This document shows, piece after piece, positions 42,128-50,928 of a DNA stretch of 64,000 nucleotides. Every line of letters begins with the position of its first letter. The stretch's first letter is position 1. The translations under genes were made by a program, and so were the position numbers. The stretch is from Lachnospiraceae bacterium A2 (GTDB lineage Bacteria > Bacillota > Clostridia > Lachnospirales > Lachnospiraceae). Where the stretch lies: the NCBI GenBank assembly GCA_000403315.2, contig KE159636.1, forward strand, positions 1,207,358 to 1,271,357, in the 5' to 3' direction. The notes beneath the pieces are model-generated. The model had not been told where the DNA came from. It worked only from the letters and a program-made list of their open reading frames with translations, and searched no databases.

Positions 42128-42346
42128 ATGGAAAAAGAGGAAGTGGAAAAGGGCGTAATCCCGGTATGGAAAAGATATGCCCTGACAATTGCAGAGGCGG
42201 CGGATTACTACCATAATAGGGGAAAACAAACTGCGTATGATTGCAGAGGAACACCCACAGTCAGATTTTATTATTATGAATGGCAACCGCATATTGCTGA
42301 AAAGGCAAAAGTTTGAAGAATTTTTAGACAATGCAACAGTGGTATA
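42128..42346 (+). pseudogene. xis: Excisionase, frameshifted by one base
   Basis: The gene starts at 42128 after AGGAGA with RYALTIAEAADYYH, the Tn916 Xis pattern. At 42211-42217 the sequence CATAATAGGGGAAAAC has one extra A. Without it the frame would read YYHIGENKLRMIAEEHPQSD and continue with FIIMNGNRILLKRQKFEEFL to a stop at 42344-42346. As it stands the product ends in scrambled residues at 42316. Excision of this element may therefore depend on another Xis, perhaps from the prophage. Confidence 0.8.
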
Positions 42347-42360
42347 ACTTGCGGTTGGGT

Positions 42361-42410
42361 ATGGTAAAAGACCTTAATTTGTGTTAATATAGTATCACGA
42401 GTTTGGGTCT
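42361..42410 (+). promoter_or_regulatory. Non-coding segment before int with an inverted arm-like site
   Basis: ATGGTAAA (42361-42368) is an inverted TTTACCAT. Further on, CGAGTTTGGGTCT (about 42398-42410) is the exact reverse complement of AGACCCAAACTCG at about 36315-36327 near the left end. Both may be recombination-protein sites. Confidence 0.35.
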
Positions 42411-42435
42411 CTTTCCAGAAAGGAGACAGGAAACC

Positions 42436-43632
42436 ATGAGTGAAAAGAGACGAGACAAAAGAAACAGGATTTTACATAATGGAGAGACCCAGAGAGCGGA
42501 TGGCAGGTATCGTTTTACATATCAGGATACAGATGGTAATACAAAGGATGTTTACAGTTGGCGGTTAGACCATAACGACCCATACCCAAAGGGCAAGCGG
42601 AAAGACCTTTCACTTCGGGAAAAGGAAAAACAGATTGAACAGGATATGTTTCACCAGATTGTATCAAATGGCGGTAATTATACAGTGCTGTCACTGGTGG
42701 AGAAATATGTTTCCCTAAAAACCGGCGTAAGGCATAATACCAAAGCAGGATATCAAACAGTTATAAATGTGCTGAAGAAAGACGTTTTTGGCAGTAAACG
42801 GATTGATAAAGTGAAATTGTCGGACGCAAAGGCATGGTTAATCAAATTACAGCAGGAAGACGGGCGTGGGTACAGTTCTATCCATTCTATCCGGGGAGTG
42901 CTTAGACCGGCGTTCCAGATGGCAGAGAATGACGATTTAATCCGCAAAAATCCTTTTCAGTTTGAATTAGCGTCTGTTATTGTAAATGACAGCGTTACCA
43001 GAGAATCCATAACAAGAAAACAGCAAAGGGAATATTTAAAATTTGTTCAGGAAGACAAACATTTTTCGAGGTATTATGGCGGTATTTTCATTTTATTCCA
43101 CACTGGCTTGCGGATATCGGAGTTCTGCGGTCTGACACTGGAAGACATTGATTTTAAGGAAAAAAGAATCCGTGTCAACCACCAACTGCAACGCACGAGC
43201 AAAATGAAATATGTCATTGAAGTTCCGAAGACAGAAAGCGGTGTACGCTATGTGCCTATGACAGATGATGTTGCAGAATGTTTTCAGAGGATTATCAAAA
43301 ACAGGATTGCGCCCAGTGCAGAACCGACCGTAGATGGTTATACCGGATTCCTGTTTTTAGATAAAAATGATATGCCTATGGTTGCATTGCATTGGGAAAA
43401 ATATATGCAGCATATCCGGGAAAAGTATAACAGCATTTACAAAGTTCCAATGCCGAAAGTTACCCCTCATGTATGTCGGCACACATTCTGTTCCAACATG
43501 GCAAAAAGCGGGATGAACCCGAAAACTTTACAATATATTATGGGGCATTCCGATATAAGCGTTACTCTGAATACTTATACACATGTGAATTTTGAAGACG
43601 CAAAAGACGAATTGGAACGTATTTTGTCCTAG
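42436..43632 (+). CDS. int: Tyrosine integrase of the second element
   Basis: A 398-residue Tn916-type integrase. The start at ATG 42436 (GAAAGGAGA upstream) is preferred to TTG 42403. It has an arm-binding N-terminus (RRDKRNRILHNGETQRADGR), a core-binding domain near 90-170, then TGLRISEFCGL (Arg), HVCRHTFCSNMAKSG (H-x-x-R) and IMGHSDISVTLNTYTH (His, Tyr). It is close in sequence to the prophage integrase at 34552 but with different codon use and more AT. It would act at the core 43829-43842. Confidence 0.95.
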   Translation: MSEKRRDKRNRILHNGETQRADGRYRFTYQDTDGNTKDVYSWRLDHNDPYPKGKRKDLSLREKEKQIEQDMFHQIVSNGGNYTVLSLVEKYVSLKTGVRHNTKAGYQTVINVLKKDVFGSKRIDKVKLSDAKAWLIKLQQEDGRGYSSIHSIRGVLRPAFQMAENDDLIRKNPFQFELASVIVNDSVTRESITRKQQREYLKFVQEDKHFSRYYGGIFILFHTGLRISEFCGLTLEDIDFKEKRIRVNHQLQRTSKMKYVIEVPKTESGVRYVPMTDDVAECFQRIIKNRIAPSAEPTVDGYTGFLFLDKNDMPMVALHWEKYMQHIREKYNSIYKVPMPKVTPHVCRHTFCSNMAKSGMNPKTLQYIMGHSDISVTLNTYTHVNFEDAKDELERILS

Positions 43633-43655
43633 CCTTAGAGCTTGTATCGGGGTAG

Positions 43656-43692
43656 ATGGTAAAACAAAATCATTTACCATGATATTTACCAT
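43656..43692 (+). repeat. Right arm sites TTTACCAT
   Basis: Two direct copies, TTTACCAT at 43673-43680 and 43685-43692, and one inverted copy (ATGGTAAA) at 43656-43663. They mirror the pair near the left end of the element, so they are candidate integrase arm sites. Confidence 0.45.
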
Positions 43693-43810
43693 TTTTGCAG
43701 AGGAAAACATAAGAAAATACATGACAATTTAAGAAAATATGTCTGACATGAAAGAACAATGAAAAAGGCAAAAGCCTTGAAAATATAGGGAATAAAGGAG
43801 TTTTACAACT

Positions 43811-43939
43811 ATGATTAAGATATTGTTTGTCTGCCACGGCAGCACGGCGGGTAGTCGGGAATTGGCGGCACTTGTGGGGCAGAACGGGGCAAATCACGGT
43901 AATAGGGACGGTGAGGTACTACGGTTTTACTACGATTGA
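43811..43939 (+). other. Attachment site 2 in an LMW phosphatase gene start, with in-frame extension
   Basis: AAAGGAG and ATG 43811 open MIKILFVCHG, again the start of LMW tyrosine phosphatase, with the core at 43829-43842. After the core the frame continues as STAGSRELAALVGQNG... to a stop at about 43939. It does not continue into the phosphatase signature NxCRSP. The true 3' part of the gene is not found in the window. The stretch 43940-44089 shows no gene. Confidence 0.65.
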
Positions 43940-44097
43940 GAGACTTAAAATATTGATAATGTCAAATTGAGAAATATGAGAAAGATTATTTTTCAAAAGG
44001 GTAAAATTAATTATGCTATTGGTTCCTCGTGAAGTAGGAGTTTTTTAGTAGTATACATAGAAAATAAAGGAAAAGTCCTAAGAGTATTATTAATACA

Positions 44098-45565
44098 CAC
44101 CACTTTACAACTTTATAAATAATATCCCTGATGCTGAATCAGTTGTTTTAAAACCTTAATTATAGCTTTTGATTTTATGTGTGTTTCGGCTTTTTTCACG
44201 AAAATGGCATAAAATACCTGCTGGCGAATTTTTTCGCTCAGTACGAAACGAAATTCCTGGACGCTTTCTGTCTGGTATTTGGAAAACGTCTTGTCCTGAT
44301 ACGGCAAAAGTTTCATTGCACAATACGCTATGTTGATTAGATTGACAAGCATTTCTATCCCTTTGCGGCTCCGCACCATGTAGCTGCATAATGACCAGAA
44401 GGTTTTCTGTTCGTAATAACTTACTTCGATGTTCCACCGAAAAGCATAAAGCATCAGAGGTATAAACTGCATACGGCTGCTTCCTGTCTGATTCAGTGGG
44501 GATTTTTCTTGCCAGGCACAGAATATCTGCAGCTGTTCTGGAAAAACTGTGCTGAAATATAAACGCCTGCCACCATTTTCCTTGTCCGCTGATGTAACAT
44601 ATGCCAGAACGGTCCTTTTGCCAAAAATGTTTGTAAGGACACGGCGCACAGCCATGTAATAGCCTCCAATTTTTTCATCTGACAGAGTAAAATCATCCTG
44701 GATGGAGAGCCTGTCGCCATGCGTTGCAGGACGTCCTCTTTTTCCCGTCCGCTGTGGCGGCAAATCATAAATGACGGAATCAAGCCTTGCATTTCCTATA
44801 AGGCCAAGGTTTTCATATTCGTCTACGATAGAAACAAGGCTCTTTTTTACATACCAGCTGTCACAAAGGAGGACGACGTTTTTCTTTGTACGCAAGACAG
44901 GCATTACATGCCGCACCATAGATGCAGCCAGTTCCAGTTTAGATTCCTTTTTCTGCCACATGCGGTATCCAAGCGGTACGCACAGATAATGGATCCTGTC
45001 CTTATTCCATACAGGGACACAGAGCATTACGCTCACAAAACAGTGTCCATTCAGGTAATTAGAGCCATTATGCGCAGCATGGTCGAAAAGCTTTGAAGCA
45101 TCCTCAAATTTTTTGCCGAATTTTGCAACCATTGTATCATCAATACACAGGAAGACAGGCTGGGAGGACAATTTTTCTGGTATGAGCTTTAAAGCCATAC
45201 CAGCAGTAACATTCATAAATCTAGAATAATCAGCTTTTGCATAAGAACATGCATAGTAAAATGCATTCAGGGATTTTTCTGTAATCCCTGATAAAAAATG
45301 TCTGTACAGCGAACGGATGGAACCTGCCGACTCCATAGCAAGGATAGATAACACCAGCAGGAACAAGGTTTCAATAGTTGGTAAGGAAAAAGTTTTAAAA
45401 TAAATATAAAAATAACGGTACAGTCTACCAATTAGATTGTTTTCGTTGTATAATAAGTCTGACGTACAAGGTCACCATCTTTCGTATAGTTTTGTGTGCA
45501 AACTTATTATACATTAGAAAGTGCCTTGTGCGTTATTTTATTTTTCAAAAAGTTGTAAAGTGGTG
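44098..45565 (-). mobile_element. IS4-type insertion sequence, copy 3 (diverged)
   Basis: A 1468-bp element in reverse orientation with the same ends (CACCACTTTACAACT) and an exact 8-bp target duplication TTAATACA (44090-44097, 45566-45573). It is clearly diverged from copies 1 and 2. It inserted 41 bases upstream of the nucleosidase-TPR gene and is transcribed away from it. Confidence 0.93.
44113..45366 (-). CDS. IS4-family transposase (copy 3)
   Basis: A 417-residue frame with the DDE residues in FLCIDDTMVAK and CDSWYVKK and the YREK signature near the end (YAFRWNIEVSYYEQK). It has the same length as copy 1 but many substitutions throughout, so it is a distinct relative rather than a recent copy. 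As in copy 1, the frame stays open upstream of the listed start with similar residues (LLYNENNLIGRLYRYFY), supporting a longer N-terminus. Confidence 0.9.
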   Translation of the reverse strand: MFLLVLSILAMESAGSIRSLYRHFLSGITEKSLNAFYYACSYAKADYSRFMNVTAGMALKLIPEKLSSQPVFLCIDDTMVAKFGKKFEDASKLFDHAAHNGSNYLNGHCFVSVMLCVPVWNKDRIHYLCVPLGYRMWQKKESKLELAASMVRHVMPVLRTKKNVVLLCDSWYVKKSLVSIVDEYENLGLIGNARLDSVIYDLPPQRTGKRGRPATHGDRLSIQDDFTLSDEKIGGYYMAVRRVLTNIFGKRTVLAYVTSADKENGGRRLYFSTVFPEQLQIFCAWQEKSPLNQTGSSRMQFIPLMLYAFRWNIEVSYYEQKTFWSLCSYMVRSRKGIEMLVNLINIAYCAMKLLPYQDKTFSKYQTESVQEFRFVLSEKIRQQVFYAIFVKKAETHIKSKAIIKVLKQLIQHQGYYL

Positions 45566-45606
45566 TTAATACATATTGCTTTAAAAAATAATATGGAGGT
45601 ATTATT

Positions 45607-46374
45607 GTGAATATATTTTTATTTGTAACAGCAAACGAGCATGAACGTGAAGCGTTTGAAGCAAAGTTTATTAATAAGGAAAAAAGCTCCATTTTGGCTA
45701 AAACATATTATAAGGGGTCGTTTGGAAATTATCCCGCTGCATATATACATATGGAAGAACAAGGAACTACAAGTCCAGCAGCAACTCTTTTAGTGGGAGA
45801 ATTGGTTCGTGAGCTAAATCCTATAGCGGTTGTGATGGTAGGGATTGCGTTTGGATCGGATGATGTTAGACAAAAGATTGGCGATGTACTTGTGTCTGAT
45901 AAGATATTGCCATATGACTCACAAAAAATACTTGCTGATAAAACAATATATAAAGAAATACCTAAAGAGGTCGGATTTCAATTATTAAATGCTTTTAGAG
46001 AATATAGGGATTGGAATTATTTTTTGTCAAATTCTATGAAATCAGTTGTCCATATTGGTTCGGTGCTGACGGGGTCAAAATTAATCAATAACTATGAATT
46101 TAGAACACAATTACTTAGGGATTTTGCTGATAATAAACCGATTGGAGGTGAGATGGAAGCGCAGGGGATATATTCTATTTCGAGACTTCATGGTATTTCT
46201 GAATGGATTATAGTTAAAGGAATTTGTGATTGGGGGTTTGACAAGGATAACCCTAATAAGGAAAGCGATCAGGAAATAGCAGCGAATGCGGCAGTGGATT
46301 ATTGTTACCATATATTTTCGCGTTCAGGTGTTTTTGATTCGCTTGTAAAAAAAAACAGAACGAAAAAGGGTTAA
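45607..46374 (+). CDS. Nucleoside phosphorylase/MTA-SAH nucleosidase-like domain
   Basis: A 255-residue frame from GTG 45607 (GGAGG upstream). It has the PNP_UDP_1 core: FLFVTANEHEREAF, an AAYIHMEEQGTTSPA phosphate/ribose region, PIAVVMVGIAFGSDD, GDVLVSDKILPYD, the catalytic-type GGEMEAQGIYS (Met-Glu for ribose) and VKGICDWGFDKDNP with the conserved Asp. Such domains cleave or split purine nucleosides and occur as effectors joined to sensor repeats in bacterial immune proteins. The frame ends just past an A9 tract, and a -1 slip there leads straight into a TPR protein. Confidence 0.75.
   Translation: MNIFLFVTANEHEREAFEAKFINKEKSSILAKTYYKGSFGNYPAAYIHMEEQGTTSPAATLLVGELVRELNPIAVVMVGIAFGSDDVRQKIGDVLVSDKILPYDSQKILADKTIYKEIPKEVGFQLLNAFREYRDWNYFLSNSMKSVVHIGSVLTGSKLINNYEFRTQLLRDFADNKPIGGEMEAQGIYSISRLHGISEWIIVKGICDWGFDKDNPNKESDQEIAANAAVDYCYHIFSRSGVFDSLVKKNRTKKG
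46350..46356 (+). other. Slippery A-tract joining nucleosidase and TPR frames
   Basis: The A9 run (46347-46355) plus C contains A AAA AAC in phase with the nucleosidase frame. One base back, the frame has no stop from 46356 through the whole TPR ORF to 49346. The normal frame stops at 46372. This could be programmed frameshifting, a length-variable tract, or a lesion. Confidence 0.6.
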
Positions 46375-46445
46375 AAGAAACAGTTAGTATAGAAACTATT
46401 AAAAAAGTTAAAGATTTATTTTCAGATGATGATCCTGTAAAAATT

Positions 46446-49346
46446 TTGATAAATGAGGCAAACGGGAAAAGCGTAAAAGGTGATTATGAAGGAGCTTTAC
46501 AGAGTACACAGGAAGCGTTGAAAGTTGCAAAGAAAATAAAAGATGAAAAATATCTTTTAAGAGTAACTTATGTTAAGTTTCAATGTGTAAAGAAAATGTA
46601 CCAAATTCCAGAATGTCATAATGAGGCCATAAACCTTATTTCAGATATTTTGAAAACACATATTATGGATGAGTTTCCTGGTGAAATGTTCTTGTTATAT
46701 TATTATTTAGCGGATATTAGTATTTCCTCAAAAGAATTTTCAACAGCAAGAGCAGCAATAGAGAAAGCTGAATCTTTGTCTCAGGATGGTTATGACGTTA
46801 TCCGTTGTGAGGCGGTGAATGGGAAAATGGCAATGTGTGAGGGTAGATATGATGATGCAATTAATCTGCTGAAAAAAATAGCCGATACATTAAGTTTGAA
46901 ACTTGTAATGAAAGGATATGAAGATGAGGAAGAGTGCTATATGATTGAACAAAATATAGCAGTAACTCTTAATGATATTGCGATTGTTTATCGAAATAAG
47001 GGCGATTTATCGTGTGCAATGATATATGTAAAAAAGGCAGTTGATGCAGCAGAAAAGGAACACTTAGAGTATGAACGTGCCATTTTCTTGGATCATTGGG
47101 CAGATATGTTGATTGAAGATGGCTTATTTGATCCTGCTATTGAGAAAGCGGTTGCGGCACAAGAAATATTCAAAAAAAGGAATGATATGAGTAGATTTAT
47201 TCATACTTGTGAATTGTTAGGAGCAGCATACTCTAAACAGGAAAATTTAACTTTATCGCTCAAATCATACCTTGATGCTTTTGATGCTGTGGAAAGAATA
47301 GAAGGTAAATTATTTTTTTCTCATAAAATCGCTCAATTATCTGCAAAATTAGGTGACGGAAAATCATTGAATAAACAAATTGAATTTATAAGAAAGTTTC
47401 AAGTCTTTGATGATGATTATCTTGTATCAGCGTTTGAAAAATGGGCAAAAGATTTACAAATAGAGTGTAGTTATGTTCTGCCAGATGATTTTAAAGATCA
47501 ACCAGAAACATTTTTTATGTTTGATGAAGAAAACTCTGATATTGCCAAATGGAGAGAGGAGCTTCTGGAAATAGAAAGGTCATCACAGGATGTTGCTGAA
47601 CGTGATGAAAGAGTGCTTGCTTATCTTATTCAATATTCGGAAGAAGTATCAAAACAAAAAAAAGACAAATCAAATCCGGAATATAGTTTAAAGATATTGC
47701 GGTCAAAATTGAGTGATAGCAAATCTTTAAGCGAAAAAGCACAACTTATGTATGAGATAGGAGGTTGGTATTATCGCCAACATAATGGTGAAGAGGCAGA
47801 TATTTGGATTTTAAAGGCTATGAATGCAGAGGGGGCATCTAATCATACTATTATATGGTCAAAAATTACACATGCTCAGGTTCTAATGACTAGAGGAACT
47901 ATAGAAGATGATAATGAGGCTAAAAATTTTTTAGATGAAGTGATAAGCTTAATAGAGACATCAAAAAAATATGAAGCAATAGCCTTTTGTGAATTTAACA
48001 GAGGGCGATTAGAGGCACGTCAAGGAAATTTTAAATCTGCTTTGAAGTTATTAAAAAAAGCGCATAAAGCACTTGATGATGGAAGAATTGATAATGTGGC
48101 ATTAAGTGAGGAGATAAAAGAAAAATATTCTGATATTAATCAGTATCTTCATTTTGAAGATAATCCTACAGGAGACTTGCCATTCTTTCAGTCTGAAATT
48201 TTATTTTTACAAACTTGGTATCCAAAATATTCAAAGCAATTATCTGAATATTGGTGGCGTTATCGTAGTAACGAACCATTAAACAATATACGAATATCAA
48301 ACTTATCAGCGTGTGTGATTTTTTCAGATGATAAAGATATCATATACTGGTATTCTGAAGCTTTGAGATTTATTTTTGCTAATTGCTTATTTGCACCAAA
48401 AGAAAGTTGGAATAACATGGAACACATTGTTAAGAGAACTATTCCGGTTCCTTGCAATACACCATTCCCATATTCGAGGCTTATGGTAAATAATAAAAAA
48501 ATAGATGGAAAAGTATATGGATATCATCAGCAGGTTGGTGGTTCTGGACAAATCTATGCTTATAAACAACTTCAAGATAATGTTTTCTTTGACAAAAATC
48601 GTAATCCAGAACCCATAACTTTATCTTTTTTAGGATATCGTTACCCAGATATTATTAGTAAAATTATTCCTATGGTGGATGAACTTGGCTCTTGTAGATG
48701 GTGGATTGGAGCTGAATTTGGAGGGTCACCGGATGCACTGATGAATCTTATTTCAAGATTTGGCATTTTTCCAGTGTTTCATTTAAATGATGTAAATGAA
48801 GCAAAAGATATAACTATTTTGCGGAGTGAACGCATTGATATTCCGTTTATTACAGATAATAATAATATTAAGGAAAGAATGTATTTACAAGAACGGTTGC
48901 GGTATATAACATCAATTTCTGAACAATTAACATTACTGGAAGAATTTGATAAATTAATCAAATATATTTGCGATTTGCCAAAAGGAGGATTTCCGCTTAT
49001 AAGCATTCATTTATCAATTGTACGTTTTGGATACTATATATGGTCAGAATCCCCTGTGCAATGCCGCGTTTATCCTGCTGTTATAATTAATCCTGAAGAT
49101 GAGTGGAGGAATTCGACGAATGACAGTGTAATTTTCAAAAGTATTGCAATACGTGATGCTGTATGTTTAATGCAAAAAATATCTTATTATGCACGTCATG
49201 CTCATAGTGTAGATGAACATTATGTCAGGCAAGATGCATTAAAATTGTTAGAGTTAAGTAAATATATTGATGATGAAGATATAGAGAAAAGCGCTAATGA
49301 AATTTTAACTGCATTAAACGAGTTGGGTAATAGTAAGGATGAATAA
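46446..49346 (+). CDS. TPR-repeat protein, probable sensor part of the nucleosidase fusion
   Basis: A 966-residue frame, open from 46356, with no ribosome binding site at its TTG start. It is therefore more likely made as a fusion with the upstream nucleosidase (about 1245 residues in all). The first ~300 residues and ~440-560 contain tetratricopeptide-like helix pairs (KGDYEGALQSTQEALKVAKK; LNDIAIVYRNKGDLSCAMIY; ARQGNFKSALKLLKKAHKAL). The C-terminal ~370 residues have no recognised motif (LGSCRWWIGAEFGGSPDAL). TPR arrays often sense a trigger and control an N-terminal enzyme. Confidence 0.65.
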   Translation: MINEANGKSVKGDYEGALQSTQEALKVAKKIKDEKYLLRVTYVKFQCVKKMYQIPECHNEAINLISDILKTHIMDEFPGEMFLLYYYLADISISSKEFSTARAAIEKAESLSQDGYDVIRCEAVNGKMAMCEGRYDDAINLLKKIADTLSLKLVMKGYEDEEECYMIEQNIAVTLNDIAIVYRNKGDLSCAMIYVKKAVDAAEKEHLEYERAIFLDHWADMLIEDGLFDPAIEKAVAAQEIFKKRNDMSRFIHTCELLGAAYSKQENLTLSLKSYLDAFDAVERIEGKLFFSHKIAQLSAKLGDGKSLNKQIEFIRKFQVFDDDYLVSAFEKWAKDLQIECSYVLPDDFKDQPETFFMFDEENSDIAKWREELLEIERSSQDVAERDERVLAYLIQYSEEVSKQKKDKSNPEYSLKILRSKLSDSKSLSEKAQLMYEIGGWYYRQHNGEEADIWILKAMNAEGASNHTIIWSKITHAQVLMTRGTIEDDNEAKNFLDEVISLIETSKKYEAIAFCEFNRGRLEARQGNFKSALKLLKKAHKALDDGRIDNVALSEEIKEKYSDINQYLHFEDNPTGDLPFFQSEILFLQTWYPKYSKQLSEYWWRYRSNEPLNNIRISNLSACVIFSDDKDIIYWYSEALRFIFANCLFAPKESWNNMEHIVKRTIPVPCNTPFPYSRLMVNNKKIDGKVYGYHQQVGGSGQIYAYKQLQDNVFFDKNRNPEPITLSFLGYRYPDIISKIIPMVDELGSCRWWIGAEFGGSPDALMNLISRFGIFPVFHLNDVNEAKDITILRSERIDIPFITDNNNIKERMYLQERLRYITSISEQLTLLEEFDKLIKYICDLPKGGFPLISIHLSIVRFGYYIWSESPVQCRVYPAVIINPEDEWRNSTNDSVIFKSIAIRDAVCLMQKISYYARHAHSVDEHYVRQDALKLLELSKYIDDEDIEKSANEILTALNELGNSKDE

Positions 49347-50201
49347 ATTACGGTTGAAATATGATTTTAAGTGTATTTTTTCTTTATCCGAAAAATATCC
49401 ACAGTAGCAAGAGAACATCGCAACACCGAAATTGATACAATGCAAAATTGCTGAAATGCCTGAAAATAAGCCTTTTCACGGATTCCGCCATTTTGTTTTT
49501 TCGGTTTTGGAGCCTTTTTTCCGTTTCGGAAGCTGTTTCGCCCTCCGATTTTGCACCTCCTTTTAACGATAGCAGGCAATCGTTAAAAGGTTTAAATGGG
49601 GCAGAGTCTTGTGCAGGAAGCGATAAAAAATATCTAACAGCCGCCCAGGCGGCTATTTCCAAATGATGCCATAGGATTTTGGGTACTCGCAGGCGAAAGT
49701 ATTGAAGAATGGCTTAAAATCAAGGTTTTTTAGGCTTGGTGGGGTTCATCACGGTGGGTGGTGGACCCCAATTTTTTGGTTTTTGGATGCCGCTGATAGG
49801 ATGGCGATAGGGGCAAAAATCGTACTAACAGGCAAAAGTATACTTTCACGCAAAAGTCCGGGGTTTCCGTGATAGTATAAAACGGAAAGGTAAAAGGGTG
49901 TAGGGTATTGTCGGTTTTGGCTGAAAGGCGTATTAGCTTGACGGAAAATGCTGTCGATAAACGGGAGATATAATACAAACACGGAAACTGCTCGGAGTTT
50001 TCGTGTTTGTATATGAGTTTCCGTGATAGTATGGAGTTTTGCATGATAGTATACAGAAAAATTGAAAAAGGTAAAGAACGCATCAGCTTCTCGGCTTGTA
50101 TTTGAAAACGGGATTTTCTCCTTAGAGCCGGACATACAGTTATGAAAAGCCAGTCAAGGTTCTCCTGCTGATTTTTTTGTGCAGCATGACGGCTGGATGG
50201 T
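49347..50201. other. Gene-poor region with hairpins and short repeats
   Basis: No convincing gene. It holds CCTTTTAACGAT / ATCGTTAAAAGG (about 49558-49590), GCCGCC / GGCGGC (about 49641), and a 15-bp hairpin ACAAACACGGAAACT / AGTTTTCGTGTTTGT (49975-49989, 49996-50010). The repeat GTTTCCGTGATAGTAT occurs at 49863 and 50017, with a partial third copy at 50042. A weak 92-residue minus-strand ORF (49384-49662) may be a relic. The make-up resembles transfer-origin or plasmid-origin DNA of a lost mobile element. Confidence 0.35.
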
Positions 50202-50813
50202 TCATTGCATCTGGTAAATGCTATGAACAGCCTGTTTAATATATTTTCTCCCTTGTTCAACAATGTTAAAAGAGTTATTGGAGAAGCACCATGTAGCCAT
50301 TGTGCCTCTCACAATGCTTTCAAAATAATTGAAAATTTCATTGCATGAAAAATCGGAGGATGAATACGCTAAACTTGATTCTATTTCATCCTGCAATATT
50401 TTGATAAAATATCGTTTGCTGAAATGTTCGGAAGGTCCAGGCATACATGCACTTAGATTTAGCGAATAAGCTAAGCAGGTAAGTTCATATCCAGCGTATT
50501 CTGCAAATTCAAATTCCAGATTTAAAAAGTAGGTAATACGTTCAATTACGGATTTATTAGGGTTGGAGGCTATAAATTCATTGTAATGGGTGCAGATATA
50601 GGTTCCCATATCAGCATAATAGCTTTCCCTTACAATATCTTCCTTGGAGTTGTAATGAACATAAAATGATCCTTTTGCCAATCCTGCTGTCTGGCAAATT
50701 TCACTTATAGTAACATTATCGTACCCTTTGCTTTTTATAAGTGTGACTGCTGTTTCAAATATTTTATTTTTTGTATCAACAGCTCTATCTTTGCGTGTTT
50801 TTTTCTGTTCCAT
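50202..50813 (-). CDS. TetR-family repressor
   Basis: A 203-residue protein. The HTH lies near residues 30-60 (VTISEICQTAGLAKGSFYVHY), preceded by the usual basic N-terminus. The remainder is the helical ligand-binding domain. It faces the YCII-like gene across 115 bases containing a 31-bp palindrome that overlaps the divergent promoter, so autoregulation and control of that gene are very likely. The ligand is unknown. Confidence 0.85.
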   Translation of the reverse strand: MEQKKTRKDRAVDTKNKIFETAVTLIKSKGYDNVTISEICQTAGLAKGSFYVHYNSKEDIVRESYYADMGTYICTHYNEFIASNPNKSVIERITYFLNLEFEFAEYAGYELTCLAYSLNLSACMPGPSEHFSKRYFIKILQDEIESSLAYSSSDFSCNEIFNYFESIVRGTMATWCFSNNSFNIVEQGRKYIKQAVHSIYQMQ

Positions 50814-50837
50814 TCCTTGACTCCTTATAAAATGCTA

Positions 50838-50896
50838 TTGACAATATGGATGGTAGTAGTTAAAATAGTGACCACGGTCATTGACTGCGGTCACTA
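50838..50896 (+). promoter_or_regulatory. Promoter and TetR operator palindrome
   Basis: TTGACA (50838-50843), 17 bases, TAAAAT (50861-50866) form a good promoter toward the YCII-like gene. A 31-bp near-perfect palindrome (50866-50896, TAGTGACC ... GGTCACTA) begins at the -10, where a bound TetR dimer would block transcription. Confidence 0.75.
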
Positions 50897-50928
50897 TTAT
50901 TCTAACACATTTTTGCAGGAGGTACAAT

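Larger units (their letters stand above)
36232..43842 (+). mobile_element. Second integrative element with rolling-circle replication genes
   Basis: A ~7.6-kb element between two copies of the core GTCTGCCACGGCAG. It carries a RelA/SpoT pair, a repressor, a secreted protein, a membrane protein, a nick-site hairpin with a Rep_2 gene, a broken xis and an integrase. TTTACCAT-type repeats lie near both ends (36293-36311 and 43656-43692). An IS110 has inserted at about 39.6-41.3 kb. No mobilisation gene is recognised. Confidence 0.7.
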
